A DNA stretch of 64,000 nucleotides from Flavisericum labens. Its GTDB lineage: Bacteria; Bacteroidota; Bacteroidia; Flavobacteriales; Flavobacteriaceae. Shown one piece after another: positions 33,008 to 41,558 of the stretch. Within the stretch, counting starts at the first letter, position 1; each line of letters begins with the position of its first letter. The translations under genes and the position numbers were made by a program. Below the pieces are notes generated by a model, which did not search any database, was not told the DNA's origin, and saw only the letters and a list, made by a program, of their open reading frames with translations. The stretch is from contig NZ_JBJJBQ010000001.1 in NCBI RefSeq assembly GCF_045446075.1, positions 1 through 64,000 on the forward strand. The letters are read 5' to 3'.

Positions 33008-33634
33008 GTGTCTCATTTTAAGTTCGATTTAAAACAAGAACAAATTCTGAATAATTATTTAGATGGCATTTATAAATCGAAAAACCTAGAATTTTCCCGC
33101 ATAACCAACCTTGAAAACCAACACTTGGGCATTGATGTTATTTTTCGCCATAATTTAAACGAATATTTAATTGACGAAAAGGCCCAATTACACTACCTTA
33201 ATCAAGATTTACCAACATTCACTTTCGAACTTTCATTTCTAAATAAAAAAAACGAAATTAAGGAAGGCTGGCTATTCGATAATTCGAAAAAGACTCAGTT
33301 TTACTTCCTAATTACAGCCATCATTTTAAAATCTGGCAAATCAAAACTGGGTGACCAAAAAGATATCAAATCCGTAAAAATTACGACCGTCAATCGAAAT
33401 AAACTTATTCAACATTTGGCTAAAAAAGATTTAACCCACATAACCCTTGAAGAATACGATTATAACATTAGGCGAACACAATCTTTTGGAAAAAATAGTA
33501 TTCCTGAACTTGACGAAAAATCGGCCGGACTACTCTATTATACCCAGCACCTTGCCGAGCAACCCATAAATTTACAGCTCCGCCTTAAGTATTTAATTGA
33601 TTGTAAAATAGCCAAAACTTTCCACGGTTTTTAG
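33008..33634 (+). CDS. Probable type II restriction endonuclease, PD-(D/E)XK-like
   Basis: I do not recognise this 208-residue protein from a named family, but its position and active site point to a restriction enzyme. D43 (LGIDVIFRHN) is followed after 12 residues by D56-E57-K58 in YLIDEKAQL. This fits the D...(D/E)xK metal site of PD-(D/E)XK nucleases. It starts at GTG 33008, four bases after the methyltransferase stop, on the same transcript. Base composition matches the neighbourhood. No controller gene is present. It should cut the sequence that the methyltransferase protects. Confidence 0.62.
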   Translation: MSHFKFDLKQEQILNNYLDGIYKSKNLEFSRITNLENQHLGIDVIFRHNLNEYLIDEKAQLHYLNQDLPTFTFELSFLNKKNEIKEGWLFDNSKKTQFYFLITAIILKSGKSKLGDQKDIKSVKITTVNRNKLIQHLAKKDLTHITLEEYDYNIRRTQSFGKNSIPELDEKSAGLLYYTQHLAEQPINLQLRLKYLIDCKIAKTFHGF

Positions 33635-33744
33635 CCTTTGTTTTTCAACTAATAACAGAAATCGAAAAAGGAAAAACCTTTATTTCACCGCAATCCATTT
33701 GTGTATTATTGTTTTTTTTATGACTTTCATAAAAAAGTAATAAA

Positions 33745-34629
33745 ATGAGTAAAATTGTATGTTTTGGAGAAATTCTTTGGGATGTATTCCCTGAACACAG
33801 AAAAATAGGTGGCGCACCATTAAATGTTGCAAGTAGATTAAGTTTGTACGGGCATAATGTATCTATGGTAAGCGCCATTGGCGCCGATGTTTGGGGCGAA
33901 AAGTTATTGAGTTACCTCAACGAAAACCACATCAATACAGACCACGTTCAAGTACTTTACAAATATAAAACCGGTAAGGTTAGGGTAATGCTCAACGATA
34001 AAGGTTCGGCCTCTTACGAAATAAAACAACCCCGTGCTTGGGATAAAATTCTATTAACCGACGAAGCACAAAATATAGTTGAAAACGCCGATGCCTTTGT
34101 TTTTGGAAGTTTGGTCGCCCGCGATGAAACATCCAGAGGCTCCTTATATAGCTTAGTAGAATTGGCCAAATATAAAATTTTCGACCTTAATTTAAGGCCG
34201 CCGCATTATACCAAAGAAGTACTTTTTCATTTAATGGATAAAGCCGATTTTATAAAATTTAATGACGATGAGCTTTACGAGGTGAGTCAACTCATGGGCT
34301 CGAAATACAAATCCCTAGAACAAAATCTAAACTTCATAGCAGAAAAGACCAACACCAAACATATTTGTGTTACCAAAGGTGAACATGGCGCGGTATTGCT
34401 ATATGACGACAAACTTTATTACAACAGTGGCTACCTTGTTAAAGTTGTTGATACCGTTGGTGCTGGTGATTCTTTTTTGGGGTCCTTAATAAGCCAGTTG
34501 CTCAACAATACTGAACCTCAAAAAGCTATTGATTTTGCCTGTGCCGTTGGCGCTTTGGTGGCACAGAGTGAAGGCGCAAATCCTAAGATTTCGAAAGGCA
34601 AAATTGAGCAGTTTATGAATCCTAAATAA
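33745..34629 (+). CDS. PfkB-family carbohydrate kinase (fructokinase-like)
   Basis: The 294-residue ribokinase-fold enzyme starts SKIVCFGEILWDVFPEHRKIGGAPLNVASRL (the PfkB N-terminal pattern). It carries the catalytic signature VDTVGAGDSFLGSL near residues 235-248, with the base D242 in GAGD. FGEILWDVFP and GGAPLNVA are typical of fructokinases; the sugar substrate is not certain. A strong bidirectional terminator separates it from the tRNA. Confidence 0.85.
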   Translation: MSKIVCFGEILWDVFPEHRKIGGAPLNVASRLSLYGHNVSMVSAIGADVWGEKLLSYLNENHINTDHVQVLYKYKTGKVRVMLNDKGSASYEIKQPRAWDKILLTDEAQNIVENADAFVFGSLVARDETSRGSLYSLVELAKYKIFDLNLRPPHYTKEVLFHLMDKADFIKFNDDELYEVSQLMGSKYKSLEQNLNFIAEKTNTKHICVTKGEHGAVLLYDDKLYYNSGYLVKVVDTVGAGDSFLGSLISQLLNNTEPQKAIDFACAVGALVAQSEGANPKISKGKIEQFMNPK

Positions 34630-34635
34630 TGAAAT

Positions 34636-34667
34636 AAAAAAACCTCCCAAGATTTTGGAAGGTTTTT
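34636..34667. terminator. Bidirectional terminator between the sugar kinase and tRNA-Met
   Basis: AAAAACCTCCCAA / TTGGAAGGTTTTT form a stem with one mismatch and a four-base loop, flanked by A and T runs. It can stop the kinase transcript rightward and the tRNA transcript leftward. Confidence 0.75.
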
Positions 34668-34671
34668 AAAG

Positions 34672-34745
34672 TGGTCCCACCTGGGCTCGAACCAGGGACT
34701 TTCTGATTATGAGTCAGATACTCTAACCAACTGAGTTATAGGACC
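34672..34745 (-). tRNA. tRNA-Met (CAT), elongator type
   Basis: On the minus strand the 74-base cloverleaf is complete. The acceptor is GGTCCTA paired with TGGGACC, and the discriminator is A. The D arm is ACTC...GAGT. The anticodon stem TCTGA/TCAGA carries loop CTCATAA with anticodon CAT, and the T arm is CCTGG-TTCGAGC-CCAGG. The paired first base and the anticodon stem without three G:C pairs argue against initiator tRNA. A lysidine-modified tRNA-Ile2 is possible but less like this sequence. The CCA end is not encoded. Confidence 0.92.
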
Positions 34746-34839
34746 TATTAGCTCACACTAATATCACTCTTTTAAAAGAGTGTGCAATATTACTACATAT
34801 TTTATAACTCTACAAGAAATTTTACTCGATTATCACGAT

Positions 34840-35256
34840 TTAATACTCCAAATCTTGTTTTATATCTTGGCACAACTCAATCAAAACACCGTTTGTTGAT
34901 TTTGGATGCAAAAACGCCACTAATTTATTGTCTGCTCCTTGTTTCGGAATATCATTCAAAACTACAAAACCTTCTTTTTTTAGCCGCTCGATTTCAGAGT
35001 TAATATCATCTACTGCAAAAGCGATATGATGAATACCTTCGCCTTTTTTATCTATAAATCTTGCAATAGGGCTATCTTCTTTTGTCGCTTCTAAAAGTTC
35101 AACCTTGTTACCGCCCACTATAAAAAATGAGGTGTTAACGCCTTCGCTAACAACTTCTTCAATTTTATAATGTGGTTCGCCAAACAGTTTTGAAAATAAT
35201 TCATTTGAATCTTTAAGGCTTTTAACGGCTATCCCGATATGTTCAATTTTGTTCAT
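34840..35256 (-). CDS. mce: Methylmalonyl-CoA epimerase
   Basis: A 138-residue VOC-fold protein. The metal ligands expected of methylmalonyl-CoA epimerase are visible: H6 (IEHIGIAV), H77 (GIHHIAFAVDD) and E127 (VLIELCQ). The conserved FFIVGGNKVELLEAT is also there. It interconverts the R and S forms of methylmalonyl-CoA in propionate and branched-chain amino acid metabolism. The mutase is not in this window. Confidence 0.9.
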   Translation of the reverse strand: MNKIEHIGIAVKSLKDSNELFSKLFGEPHYKIEEVVSEGVNTSFFIVGGNKVELLEATKEDSPIARFIDKKGEGIHHIAFAVDDINSEIERLKKEGFVVLNDIPKQGADNKLVAFLHPKSTNGVLIELCQDIKQDLEY

Positions 35257-35340
35257 CGTTAATTTTTTAACTTGTGGCTTTATTTCGCTTCAAAATACGA
35301 AAATAGCAAGCTAAATGTAACATTATCCTTAAATATCCGT

Positions 35341-35348
35341 TATTTTTG
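35341..35348 (+). promoter_or_regulatory. -7 promoter box for rbfA
   Basis: TATTTTTG matches TAnnTTTG, 50 bases before the GTG start. Confidence 0.4.
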
Positions 35349-35397
35349 CACTCTAGCCCATCCTGATTGCTGTCGGGAGGTTTAAAAAATTTATACT

Positions 35398-35793
35398 GTG
35401 GAAGAAAGTCAAAGACAAAAGAAAATAGGGTCGGTTTTACAACAAGATTTGGTTGAAGTACTACAAGGTGCAGCCACACAAGGTGGTATGCGCGGTGTAT
35501 TGATTTCTGTTTCGAAAGTTAAGGTAACGGTAGACCTATCGATAGCCAAGGTGTATTTGAGCATTTTTCCCAACGATAAAGCCAAAGAACTATTAAAGGG
35601 CATTCGCTCTAACACGCCTTTAATTCGTCACGAATTGGCACAGCGTACCAAAAACCAATTGCGCCGTATGCCCAACTTAGATTTTTTAATCGACGATTCT
35701 TTGGAGTACATTGAAAAGATTGAAAAATCACTTAAAGGCGAAGAAAACCCTATTAAAAATCCAGATTCTTTAGACAAAAGAAAAAAATCATAA
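35398..35793 (+). CDS. rbfA: Ribosome-binding factor A
   Basis: The 131-residue KH-fold protein starts at GTG 35398 (MEESQRQKKIGSVLQQDLVEVLQG). KVKVTVDLSIAKVYLSIFP and LRRMPNLDFLIDDSLEYIEKIE are the family patterns. RbfA helps 16S rRNA processing and 30S maturation, especially in the cold. Its stop is one base before the start of the permease gene, an arrangement common in Bacteroidota. Confidence 0.92.
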   Translation: MEESQRQKKIGSVLQQDLVEVLQGAATQGGMRGVLISVSKVKVTVDLSIAKVYLSIFPNDKAKELLKGIRSNTPLIRHELAQRTKNQLRRMPNLDFLIDDSLEYIEKIEKSLKGEENPIKNPDSLDKRKKS

Positions 35794-35794
35794 A

Positions 35795-37000
35795 TTGAAC
35801 TTCCCCTTATACATAGCCAAACGTTACCTGCGTTCTAAAAGCAGTAACAACGCTATTAATTTTATAACCAACATTGCACTTGTAGGTGTTGTTTTAGGGG
35901 CTGCTTCATTGTTTATAGTTCTTTCTGGATTTGCAGGATTAAAGGATTTTACCTTACAATTCTCTACAGTTGTAGATCCCGATTTAAAGGCTGAACCCAC
36001 CAGTGGAAAATCGTTTGTTTTAACGGATGACGAAGTCGATAAATTGAATGCTCTGGATGATATTGCCGAATATTCTAAAATTATTGAAGAACGGGTTTTT
36101 ATTGCTTCCGATAACAAAAACACCCTGGCCGTATTAAAAGGCGTTGACGAACATTTTGAAAATGTGGTACATATTGATTCGGTAATAGATTATGGCAATT
36201 GGTTGGAGCAGAAATCAAATCAGATTGTAGTGGGCTGGGGCATTTCAAACAGCCTGTCGTTGGGTGTCTTGGATTTTACAAAACCTGTAAATGTTTTTGT
36301 CCCGAAGCCAGGAAAAGGACAAATAACCTCAACAAAAAATGCATTTAACAGCCTAAGGGCTATAAACGTAGGTGTTTTTTTTATTAATGAAACTTTAAAT
36401 GAGAGCTACATTTACGCTTCTATAGATTTGGCTAAAAACCTGTTGAATTATGCCCCGAACCAGTTTTCTGCTTTAGAATTTAAATTAAAAGATGGGGTTG
36501 ATGAAGAACAGGCTAAAACAAACATACAATCTGTTTTAGGCGATAAAGTACTGTTAAAAAATCGTGCTCAACTTAATGATGCTATTTATAAAATGCTGAA
36601 TACCGAAAATTTAGCGGTTTATCTTATTTTTACTTTAGTACTCATTATCGCATTTTTTAATGTTATTGGGTCGTTAATCATGATGATGTTGGATAAAAAG
36701 CAAAGCCTAAATACCATTTTTAATATGGGCACCACGGTGAAAGACATCCGGAAAATATTCTTCTTACAAGGTAGCCTTATGAGTGTTGTAGGTGGACTTA
36801 TTGGTTTGGTTGTAGCTTTGATTATTACTTTTCTTCAAAAAACCTTTGGTTGGGTAATGATTACACCTACTTTACCATACCCAGTGACCATAAAACTTGA
36901 AAATTTTATTATCGTTTTTTTCACGATTTCTGTTCTAGGTATTTTGGCTTCAAAAATAGCATCTGCACGTATTACCAAGTCTTTAGTTCAAAACCTATAA
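35795..37000 (+). CDS. FtsX/LolE-type ABC transporter permease
   Basis: A 401-residue protein starting at TTG 35795 (MNFPLYIAKRYLRSKSSNNAINFITNIA). One membrane segment lies near the N-terminus (about 22-50), a large periplasmic domain spans about 55-265, and three C-terminal segments belong to an FtsX domain. This is the LolC/E or MacB-like layout: a lipoprotein-release or mechanotransmission permease. The ATPase is not adjacent. It probably shares a transcript with rbfA. Confidence 0.83.
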   Translation: MNFPLYIAKRYLRSKSSNNAINFITNIALVGVVLGAASLFIVLSGFAGLKDFTLQFSTVVDPDLKAEPTSGKSFVLTDDEVDKLNALDDIAEYSKIIEERVFIASDNKNTLAVLKGVDEHFENVVHIDSVIDYGNWLEQKSNQIVVGWGISNSLSLGVLDFTKPVNVFVPKPGKGQITSTKNAFNSLRAINVGVFFINETLNESYIYASIDLAKNLLNYAPNQFSALEFKLKDGVDEEQAKTNIQSVLGDKVLLKNRAQLNDAIYKMLNTENLAVYLIFTLVLIIAFFNVIGSLIMMMLDKKQSLNTIFNMGTTVKDIRKIFFLQGSLMSVVGGLIGLVVALIITFLQKTFGWVMITPTLPYPVTIKLENFIIVFFTISVLGILASKIASARITKSLVQNL

Positions 37001-37023
37001 GATCACTATTTTTAAAACTTGAT

Positions 37024-37282
37024 TATGTGATTTCTCCCTCTCGGTCAAAATGACCGTAAACTTCTATTCACTGCCTTTTGTCATGTCGAAATGAGGAACG
37101 ATTGAGACATCAAACACAATATTTAAAAGCCTTTTCAAAAATATTCTAAGGTTTCTCACGCCTGTTGGAAATGACACTAAAAAACCAAAAGCTTTATAAG
37201 TCATGTCGACGTTAAGAGACATCACAAACAGTGAGCTTAATTTCAAAAATTTATGTGATTTCTCCCTTTTGGTCGAAATGAC
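37024..37282. repeat. Two direct REP-like repeats bracketing an intergenic spacer
   Basis: TATGTGATTTCTCCCTCTCG... at 37024-37054 recurs at 37252-37282 with 28 of 31 bases identical. Both end in GTC(A/G)AAATGAC. TCATGTCGA and GAGACATCA motifs repeat between them. The related ends AAATGACA appear at 60159-60165. I see no gene in 37001-37296. Confidence 0.55.
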
Positions 37283-37296
37283 TCAAATCCACCTAT

Positions 37297-38292
37297 CTAC
37301 TCCATAAACTGATAGTTGGCAAATTTTTCTTCAACCTCATCAAAGGCGGCGAAAACATCTTCAGCATGATCGCTGGTTACCATTTTCATGCGGTATTCTT
37401 TGAAATGCGGAATACCTTTAAAGTAATTGGTGTAGTGGCGACGTGTTTCAAAAACACCTAAGATTTCACCTTTCCAATCGATAGACATTTGTAAGTGTCG
37501 TCTAGCAGCCTCAACACGTTCCTTTAATGAAATGGGCGAAAGATGTTCTCCTGTTTCAAAAAAGTGTTTAACCTGCTTAAAAAACCACGGATTCCCAATG
37601 CTTGCTCGGCCTATCATACAGCCATCCAACCCGTATTGGTCGCGCATTTCCATGGCGCGTTCGGGGGTGTCTACATCACCATTTCCAAACACGGGAATAT
37701 GCATACGTGGATTATTTTTTACTTGTGCAATAGGCTTCCAATCGGCGCCGCCTTTGTACATTTGTGCTCGAGTACGCCCATGAATAGCTATCGCTTTACA
37801 GCCCACGTCTTGCAAGCGTTCGGCAACTTCAACAATTTTTATAGAATCGTGATCCCAACCCAAACGGGTCTTCACGGTAATGGGAATATTGGTTCGTTTT
37901 ACCATTTCAGCAGTGAGTTGTTCCATCAAACAAACATCTTTTAAAATACCTGCACCAGCACCTTTGCTCACTACTTTTTTTACAGGACAGCCAAAATTAA
38001 TATCAATAATATCGGGCTTTGAAGCCGAAACAATATCGATGGTTTGCAGCATACTATCTAGATTGGCACCGAAAATTTGAATCCCCACTGGGCGTTCCTT
38101 TTCGTAAATATCCAATTTCATAACGCTTTTGGCAGCGTTACGTATCAGGCCTTCACTAGACACAAACTCGGTATACACCACATCGGCACCCTGCTCTTTA
38201 CAAAGGGCACGAAATGGTGGGTCGCTAACATCTTCCATAGGTGCTAATAGCAACGGAAAATCAGGAAGTTCTATATGGTCTATTTTTACCAA
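37297..38292 (-). CDS. dusB: tRNA-dihydrouridine synthase DusB
   Basis: A 331-residue FMN enzyme of the TIM-barrel Dus family. LAPMEDVSDPPFRALC is the N-terminal signature. The catalytic acid-providing cysteine is C102 in NFGCPVKKV. The FMN-binding region reads TVKTRLGWDHDSIKIVEVA, and GNGDVDTPERA lies on a later strand. It reduces uridine to dihydrouridine in tRNA D loops with NADPH. Confidence 0.92.
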   Translation of the reverse strand: MVKIDHIELPDFPLLLAPMEDVSDPPFRALCKEQGADVVYTEFVSSEGLIRNAAKSVMKLDIYEKERPVGIQIFGANLDSMLQTIDIVSASKPDIIDINFGCPVKKVVSKGAGAGILKDVCLMEQLTAEMVKRTNIPITVKTRLGWDHDSIKIVEVAERLQDVGCKAIAIHGRTRAQMYKGGADWKPIAQVKNNPRMHIPVFGNGDVDTPERAMEMRDQYGLDGCMIGRASIGNPWFFKQVKHFFETGEHLSPISLKERVEAARRHLQMSIDWKGEILGVFETRRHYTNYFKGIPHFKEYRMKMVTSDHAEDVFAAFDEVEEKFANYQFME

Positions 38293-38408
38293 GTCTCATT
38301 ATTTTGGCGCAAAAATACAGTATTTTATTCGTTCTTTAAAAGTCATTAAACATTGAATTTTTAAGCTATTAATCTGAAAGCCGTATATTTAAGCCCAAAT
38401 CTTAACCT

Positions 38409-38951
38409 ATGAAAAAACAAATTTTACTTTCCTGCCTCGCTTTTTTAGTGTTATTCAACTGCGACGTTGTCGATAAATTAGATGAATTGACCAAGTTTGA
38501 AATGGATTACCAAACCACATATTCCATTCCTCCGGTTGCTATTGTAAACCTCCCAGTTAGCTTATCGACTCCAGATATAGAAACCGACAGCGAAACTACG
38601 TTTAGCAATAACAAGACCAATAAAAATTCGGTTGAAAGTATACGTTTAAAAAGTATGGTGCTCAACATTACTGCGCCAGAAAATGCCAATTTTGATTTTT
38701 TAAAAGAGATACATATCTACATAAAGTCTGATAATGTTGAAGAAGTCGAAATAGCCAACTCAACAGATATTGAAAACTTAAATTCCAGCACACTCGAACT
38801 TGATGTATTAGATAAGGAACTAGAAGCCTATCTTAAAGAAGAACAATTTACCTTGCGAGTAATGGCCATTGCAGACGAAACAACATCACAACAAATAGAG
38901 GTGCTTATTGATACCGTGTTTAATGTTGATGCCAAAATTTTAGGGCTTTGA
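38409..38951 (+). CDS. Hypothetical lipoprotein
   Basis: A 180-residue protein with signal MKKQILLSCLAFLVLFNC, so C18 would be the lipidated residue. The rest is an extracytoplasmic beta-rich domain with many Thr/Ser/Asn: RLKSMVLNITAPENANFDFLKEIHIYIKSDN. I recognise no named family. A TATATTTA box precedes it. It ends one base before the stop of the MG2/plug gene on the opposite strand. Confidence 0.7.
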   Translation: MKKQILLSCLAFLVLFNCDVVDKLDELTKFEMDYQTTYSIPPVAIVNLPVSLSTPDIETDSETTFSNNKTNKNSVESIRLKSMVLNITAPENANFDFLKEIHIYIKSDNVEEVEIANSTDIENLNSSTLELDVLDKELEAYLKEEQFTLRVMAIADETTSQQIEVLIDTVFNVDAKILGL

Positions 38952-41390
38952 TTAGTTTTCAATAGTGTAATAAGCTTTTTCCACAACAGGTATTCCTGTA
39001 GCTGTAATACCTTCTAAAGTTACTTTTACATCGGTTTCAACCTTTGTATTATAATAACTTACTTTAGCTGTTCCAGTGGTATCTGTGTGCATGTAAGGGT
39101 TCCAATAAATGGTGTTTCTCACAGCGGCTCTATTATCCTTTTCAAAATTTGGTTCTTCAGGATTGGGGGTATAGAAAACACGTTCGCGATAAAACCCTTC
39201 TATTTCTTCCTTTATACTGTGAAATACTTTTTTGGCAGACTGATTCCCTGTACCCTCTTTCGTATAAATAGCAATGACACCATTGGCCCCTTCTGCCCCA
39301 TATATAGCAGCCGTAGGGCCTTTAAGAGCTTCTATTCTTTCAACATCTTGAGGCAGCACAAAATCTAAATCGGCTTGACTAAACAAAGGGAAATCGTTCA
39401 ATATGATATGTGCAGCACCACTAAATCGCATAAAGCGAATGGAATCTCCTGTAACAATCGTACCAGGAATGGTAAGCTGAATAAATTGATAAATATCATT
39501 AACCACCGGCGCATCTTCATCAACAACGTAGCTGAAGTCTGGTGTGCCGTGCAAACTCGTTGATTGTTTCTTCTTTGTTGCTGTAATTTCTACGGCATCT
39601 AAAACATTTTCGGGTGCAATACCAAAGGCGGCGTATTTTCTATATACGTTTTCAATCATTTTTTCAGAAATATCGATTGACTCAGAAAAAACGCTGTCTT
39701 TTTCAATTAAATCTACAGGCATCGGTTGAGTTCCGAAGGGGTTCATTACAATTTCTCCTCTGAATTTTCCTTTGTCATTTCTAGAGTTTAAAAACATATT
39801 GGTTTTTCCAACGACCATAAGGTTATCAAATTTAAAATGACCAAGGGAGTCAGTTACCGTATTTGAAATGTTCATGCCTTTTTCACCCATTAAGGCCAAA
39901 GTTAGGTTAAGATCTGCTTTTGGTTTATCACCAAGAAGTTGTTTTACCATACCGGTAACCTTAAAGCCTTTTTCAACCTCATAATAGTCCTCAGCTGAAT
40001 GTTTCGGCATGGTTTTCCAAAGAAAATTTCGCCAACCTTGAGTTAGCAGAAGTAAATCGAGGTGTGCCAATCTTTGCCTGTTACTCTTGTCAAAATAATA
40101 TGCCGGATCTATAATTTTTCCTCGAATGTCTGATTCCAGCAAAAATTGGGAACAGATATTAGAGTCATAATTCTTTTTTTGATCCTGGCCATTAGTATCT
40201 ATAACGCTCAATGAAAAACTTGCAAGCACGCCACTGCCATTTTTGGTTTGGCTTGAAACGTTTAATTGGACTTGCTCTTCTTTTTTATATTGGTTTTTAT
40301 GTGTAGAGAGTTGCACTTGCAAGTCTTGAGGCTTTTCAATATAAACCAATCGTTCACTCTGTGGAAGCCCTTTGGCATCATACAATGTTATTTGCGAAAT
40401 ACCTTCTGCAAACTGGTGCGTTGGCAACTCAAAAGAGAGTACAGTTTTGTTTAGCTGTTGTGTGCCTTGAAGATAATTAATGCCTCTCGTATTGCATGAA
40501 ATAGTCACTTCGCCACTTTGTTCTGCCAATGTTTTTGCATTTGTTCTTATACTTACTATATCCTTGCTTTGGTATTTTTTATACGACAAAAGGAAACCTG
40601 TTTCAATGACTTCTGGCAACTGTTTTTCAAAAGTCAACCCATTGGATGTTGTGATTTTTGCATGATAAGTTGTTCCGAAATTGGGTTTCAACTGAAATTT
40701 TCCCATGCCCTTGTGTACCCCTAAAAATAAAGATACCAATTGGTTATTGGAGTCGTAAACTTCGCCCTTAACATCAACCGGATTTCCGTGACCATCAGCA
40801 GCCTTAAAAGCTACAGCAGATGCTACATTGTGAACCAGAGAGCCGCCTTCGGGGAAAAATTGAATATCTATTTTTGGTTTTTCGGTATTTAAAGTCGAGG
40901 CTGTGGCTTTTGTGTTTTTTCCATTTAAAGCCTCTTTTTCATTTTTAAACTGTTGGTAAACATCAATGATTTCTAAATCTTTTTCAAAAATAAAGTCATC
41001 GTCAAAATTTCGACTGTAATTGGTGTAAGCTCTAAGCCTGTACTTTCCTGGTTTTACACCTGTGGAATCGGTTAATTTAAAATCGCCATGGCCCAGACCT
41101 TCCTTTATCATAGTTTTGTTTCTTGTAACTATTTTTGCATCAGAGGAAACCAACTCCACATAAAGCACATTGCTATAATCGAAAAGTTGATGGTTATAGG
41201 CATTCACCACATAGGCTTTGTACCATAAATCCTCACCTAAAACATAGTACGACCTATCTGTGTGGACATATATTTTTTCGATATCTGTAATTGATTTTTT
41301 CTCTTGGGCATTTACATAAAGTATATTCGAAATAATACATAATACGCAAATAAGAATATAGCGTTTGGCTTTAATAAAAATTGTGTCCAT
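38952..41390 (-). CDS. MG2-domain protein with a TonB-receptor plug-like C-terminal domain
   Basis: An 812-residue exported protein (signal MDTIFIKAKRYILICVLCIISNILYVNA). After it come macroglobulin-like beta domains: KIYVHTDRSYYVLGEDLWYKAYVVNA near residues 38-63 and YRLRAYTNYSRNF near 118. Linker beta domains follow. Near residues 635-715 is a plug-like domain: APVVNDIYQFIQLTIPG, then LPQDVERIEALKGPTAAIYG and GANGVIAIYTK, the classic TonB-dependent receptor plug end. No 22-strand beta barrel follows. The role is unknown, probably at the outer membrane or on exported proteins. Confidence 0.75.
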   Translation of the reverse strand: MDTIFIKAKRYILICVLCIISNILYVNAQEKKSITDIEKIYVHTDRSYYVLGEDLWYKAYVVNAYNHQLFDYSNVLYVELVSSDAKIVTRNKTMIKEGLGHGDFKLTDSTGVKPGKYRLRAYTNYSRNFDDDFIFEKDLEIIDVYQQFKNEKEALNGKNTKATASTLNTEKPKIDIQFFPEGGSLVHNVASAVAFKAADGHGNPVDVKGEVYDSNNQLVSLFLGVHKGMGKFQLKPNFGTTYHAKITTSNGLTFEKQLPEVIETGFLLSYKKYQSKDIVSIRTNAKTLAEQSGEVTISCNTRGINYLQGTQQLNKTVLSFELPTHQFAEGISQITLYDAKGLPQSERLVYIEKPQDLQVQLSTHKNQYKKEEQVQLNVSSQTKNGSGVLASFSLSVIDTNGQDQKKNYDSNICSQFLLESDIRGKIIDPAYYFDKSNRQRLAHLDLLLLTQGWRNFLWKTMPKHSAEDYYEVEKGFKVTGMVKQLLGDKPKADLNLTLALMGEKGMNISNTVTDSLGHFKFDNLMVVGKTNMFLNSRNDKGKFRGEIVMNPFGTQPMPVDLIEKDSVFSESIDISEKMIENVYRKYAAFGIAPENVLDAVEITATKKKQSTSLHGTPDFSYVVDEDAPVVNDIYQFIQLTIPGTIVTGDSIRFMRFSGAAHIILNDFPLFSQADLDFVLPQDVERIEALKGPTAAIYGAEGANGVIAIYTKEGTGNQSAKKVFHSIKEEIEGFYRERVFYTPNPEEPNFEKDNRAAVRNTIYWNPYMHTDTTGTAKVSYYNTKVETDVKVTLEGITATGIPVVEKAYYTIEN

Positions 41391-41522
41391 TTAAATATCT
41401 GGGTATTCAGTAAAGTAAGCCTTAAAGATATATAAAAGTAAATTTTATTTGTAAGAAAAACTTTTTTATGTTCATATTGCTAACAGATAAAATTATTTGC
41501 AAATAATCCATCTTAAAACATC

Positions 41523-41530
41523 TATATTTG
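41523..41530 (+). promoter_or_regulatory. -7 promoter box for lepA
   Basis: TATATTTG is a perfect TAnnTTTG match with TTTG at 41496-41499 as the -33 element (23 bases between). It lies 29 bases before ATG 41559, and only 5 bases before TTG 41535, which argues against the TTG as start. Confidence 0.55.
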
Positions 41531-41558
41531 CAAATTGAATCTTGGTATAGATTGCTTT

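Noticed and set aside
34672..34745. tRNA-Ile2 or initiator tRNA
   Set aside because: The first base pair is normal and the anticodon stem lacks three G:C pairs, so it is not initiator. The body resembles elongator tRNA-Met.
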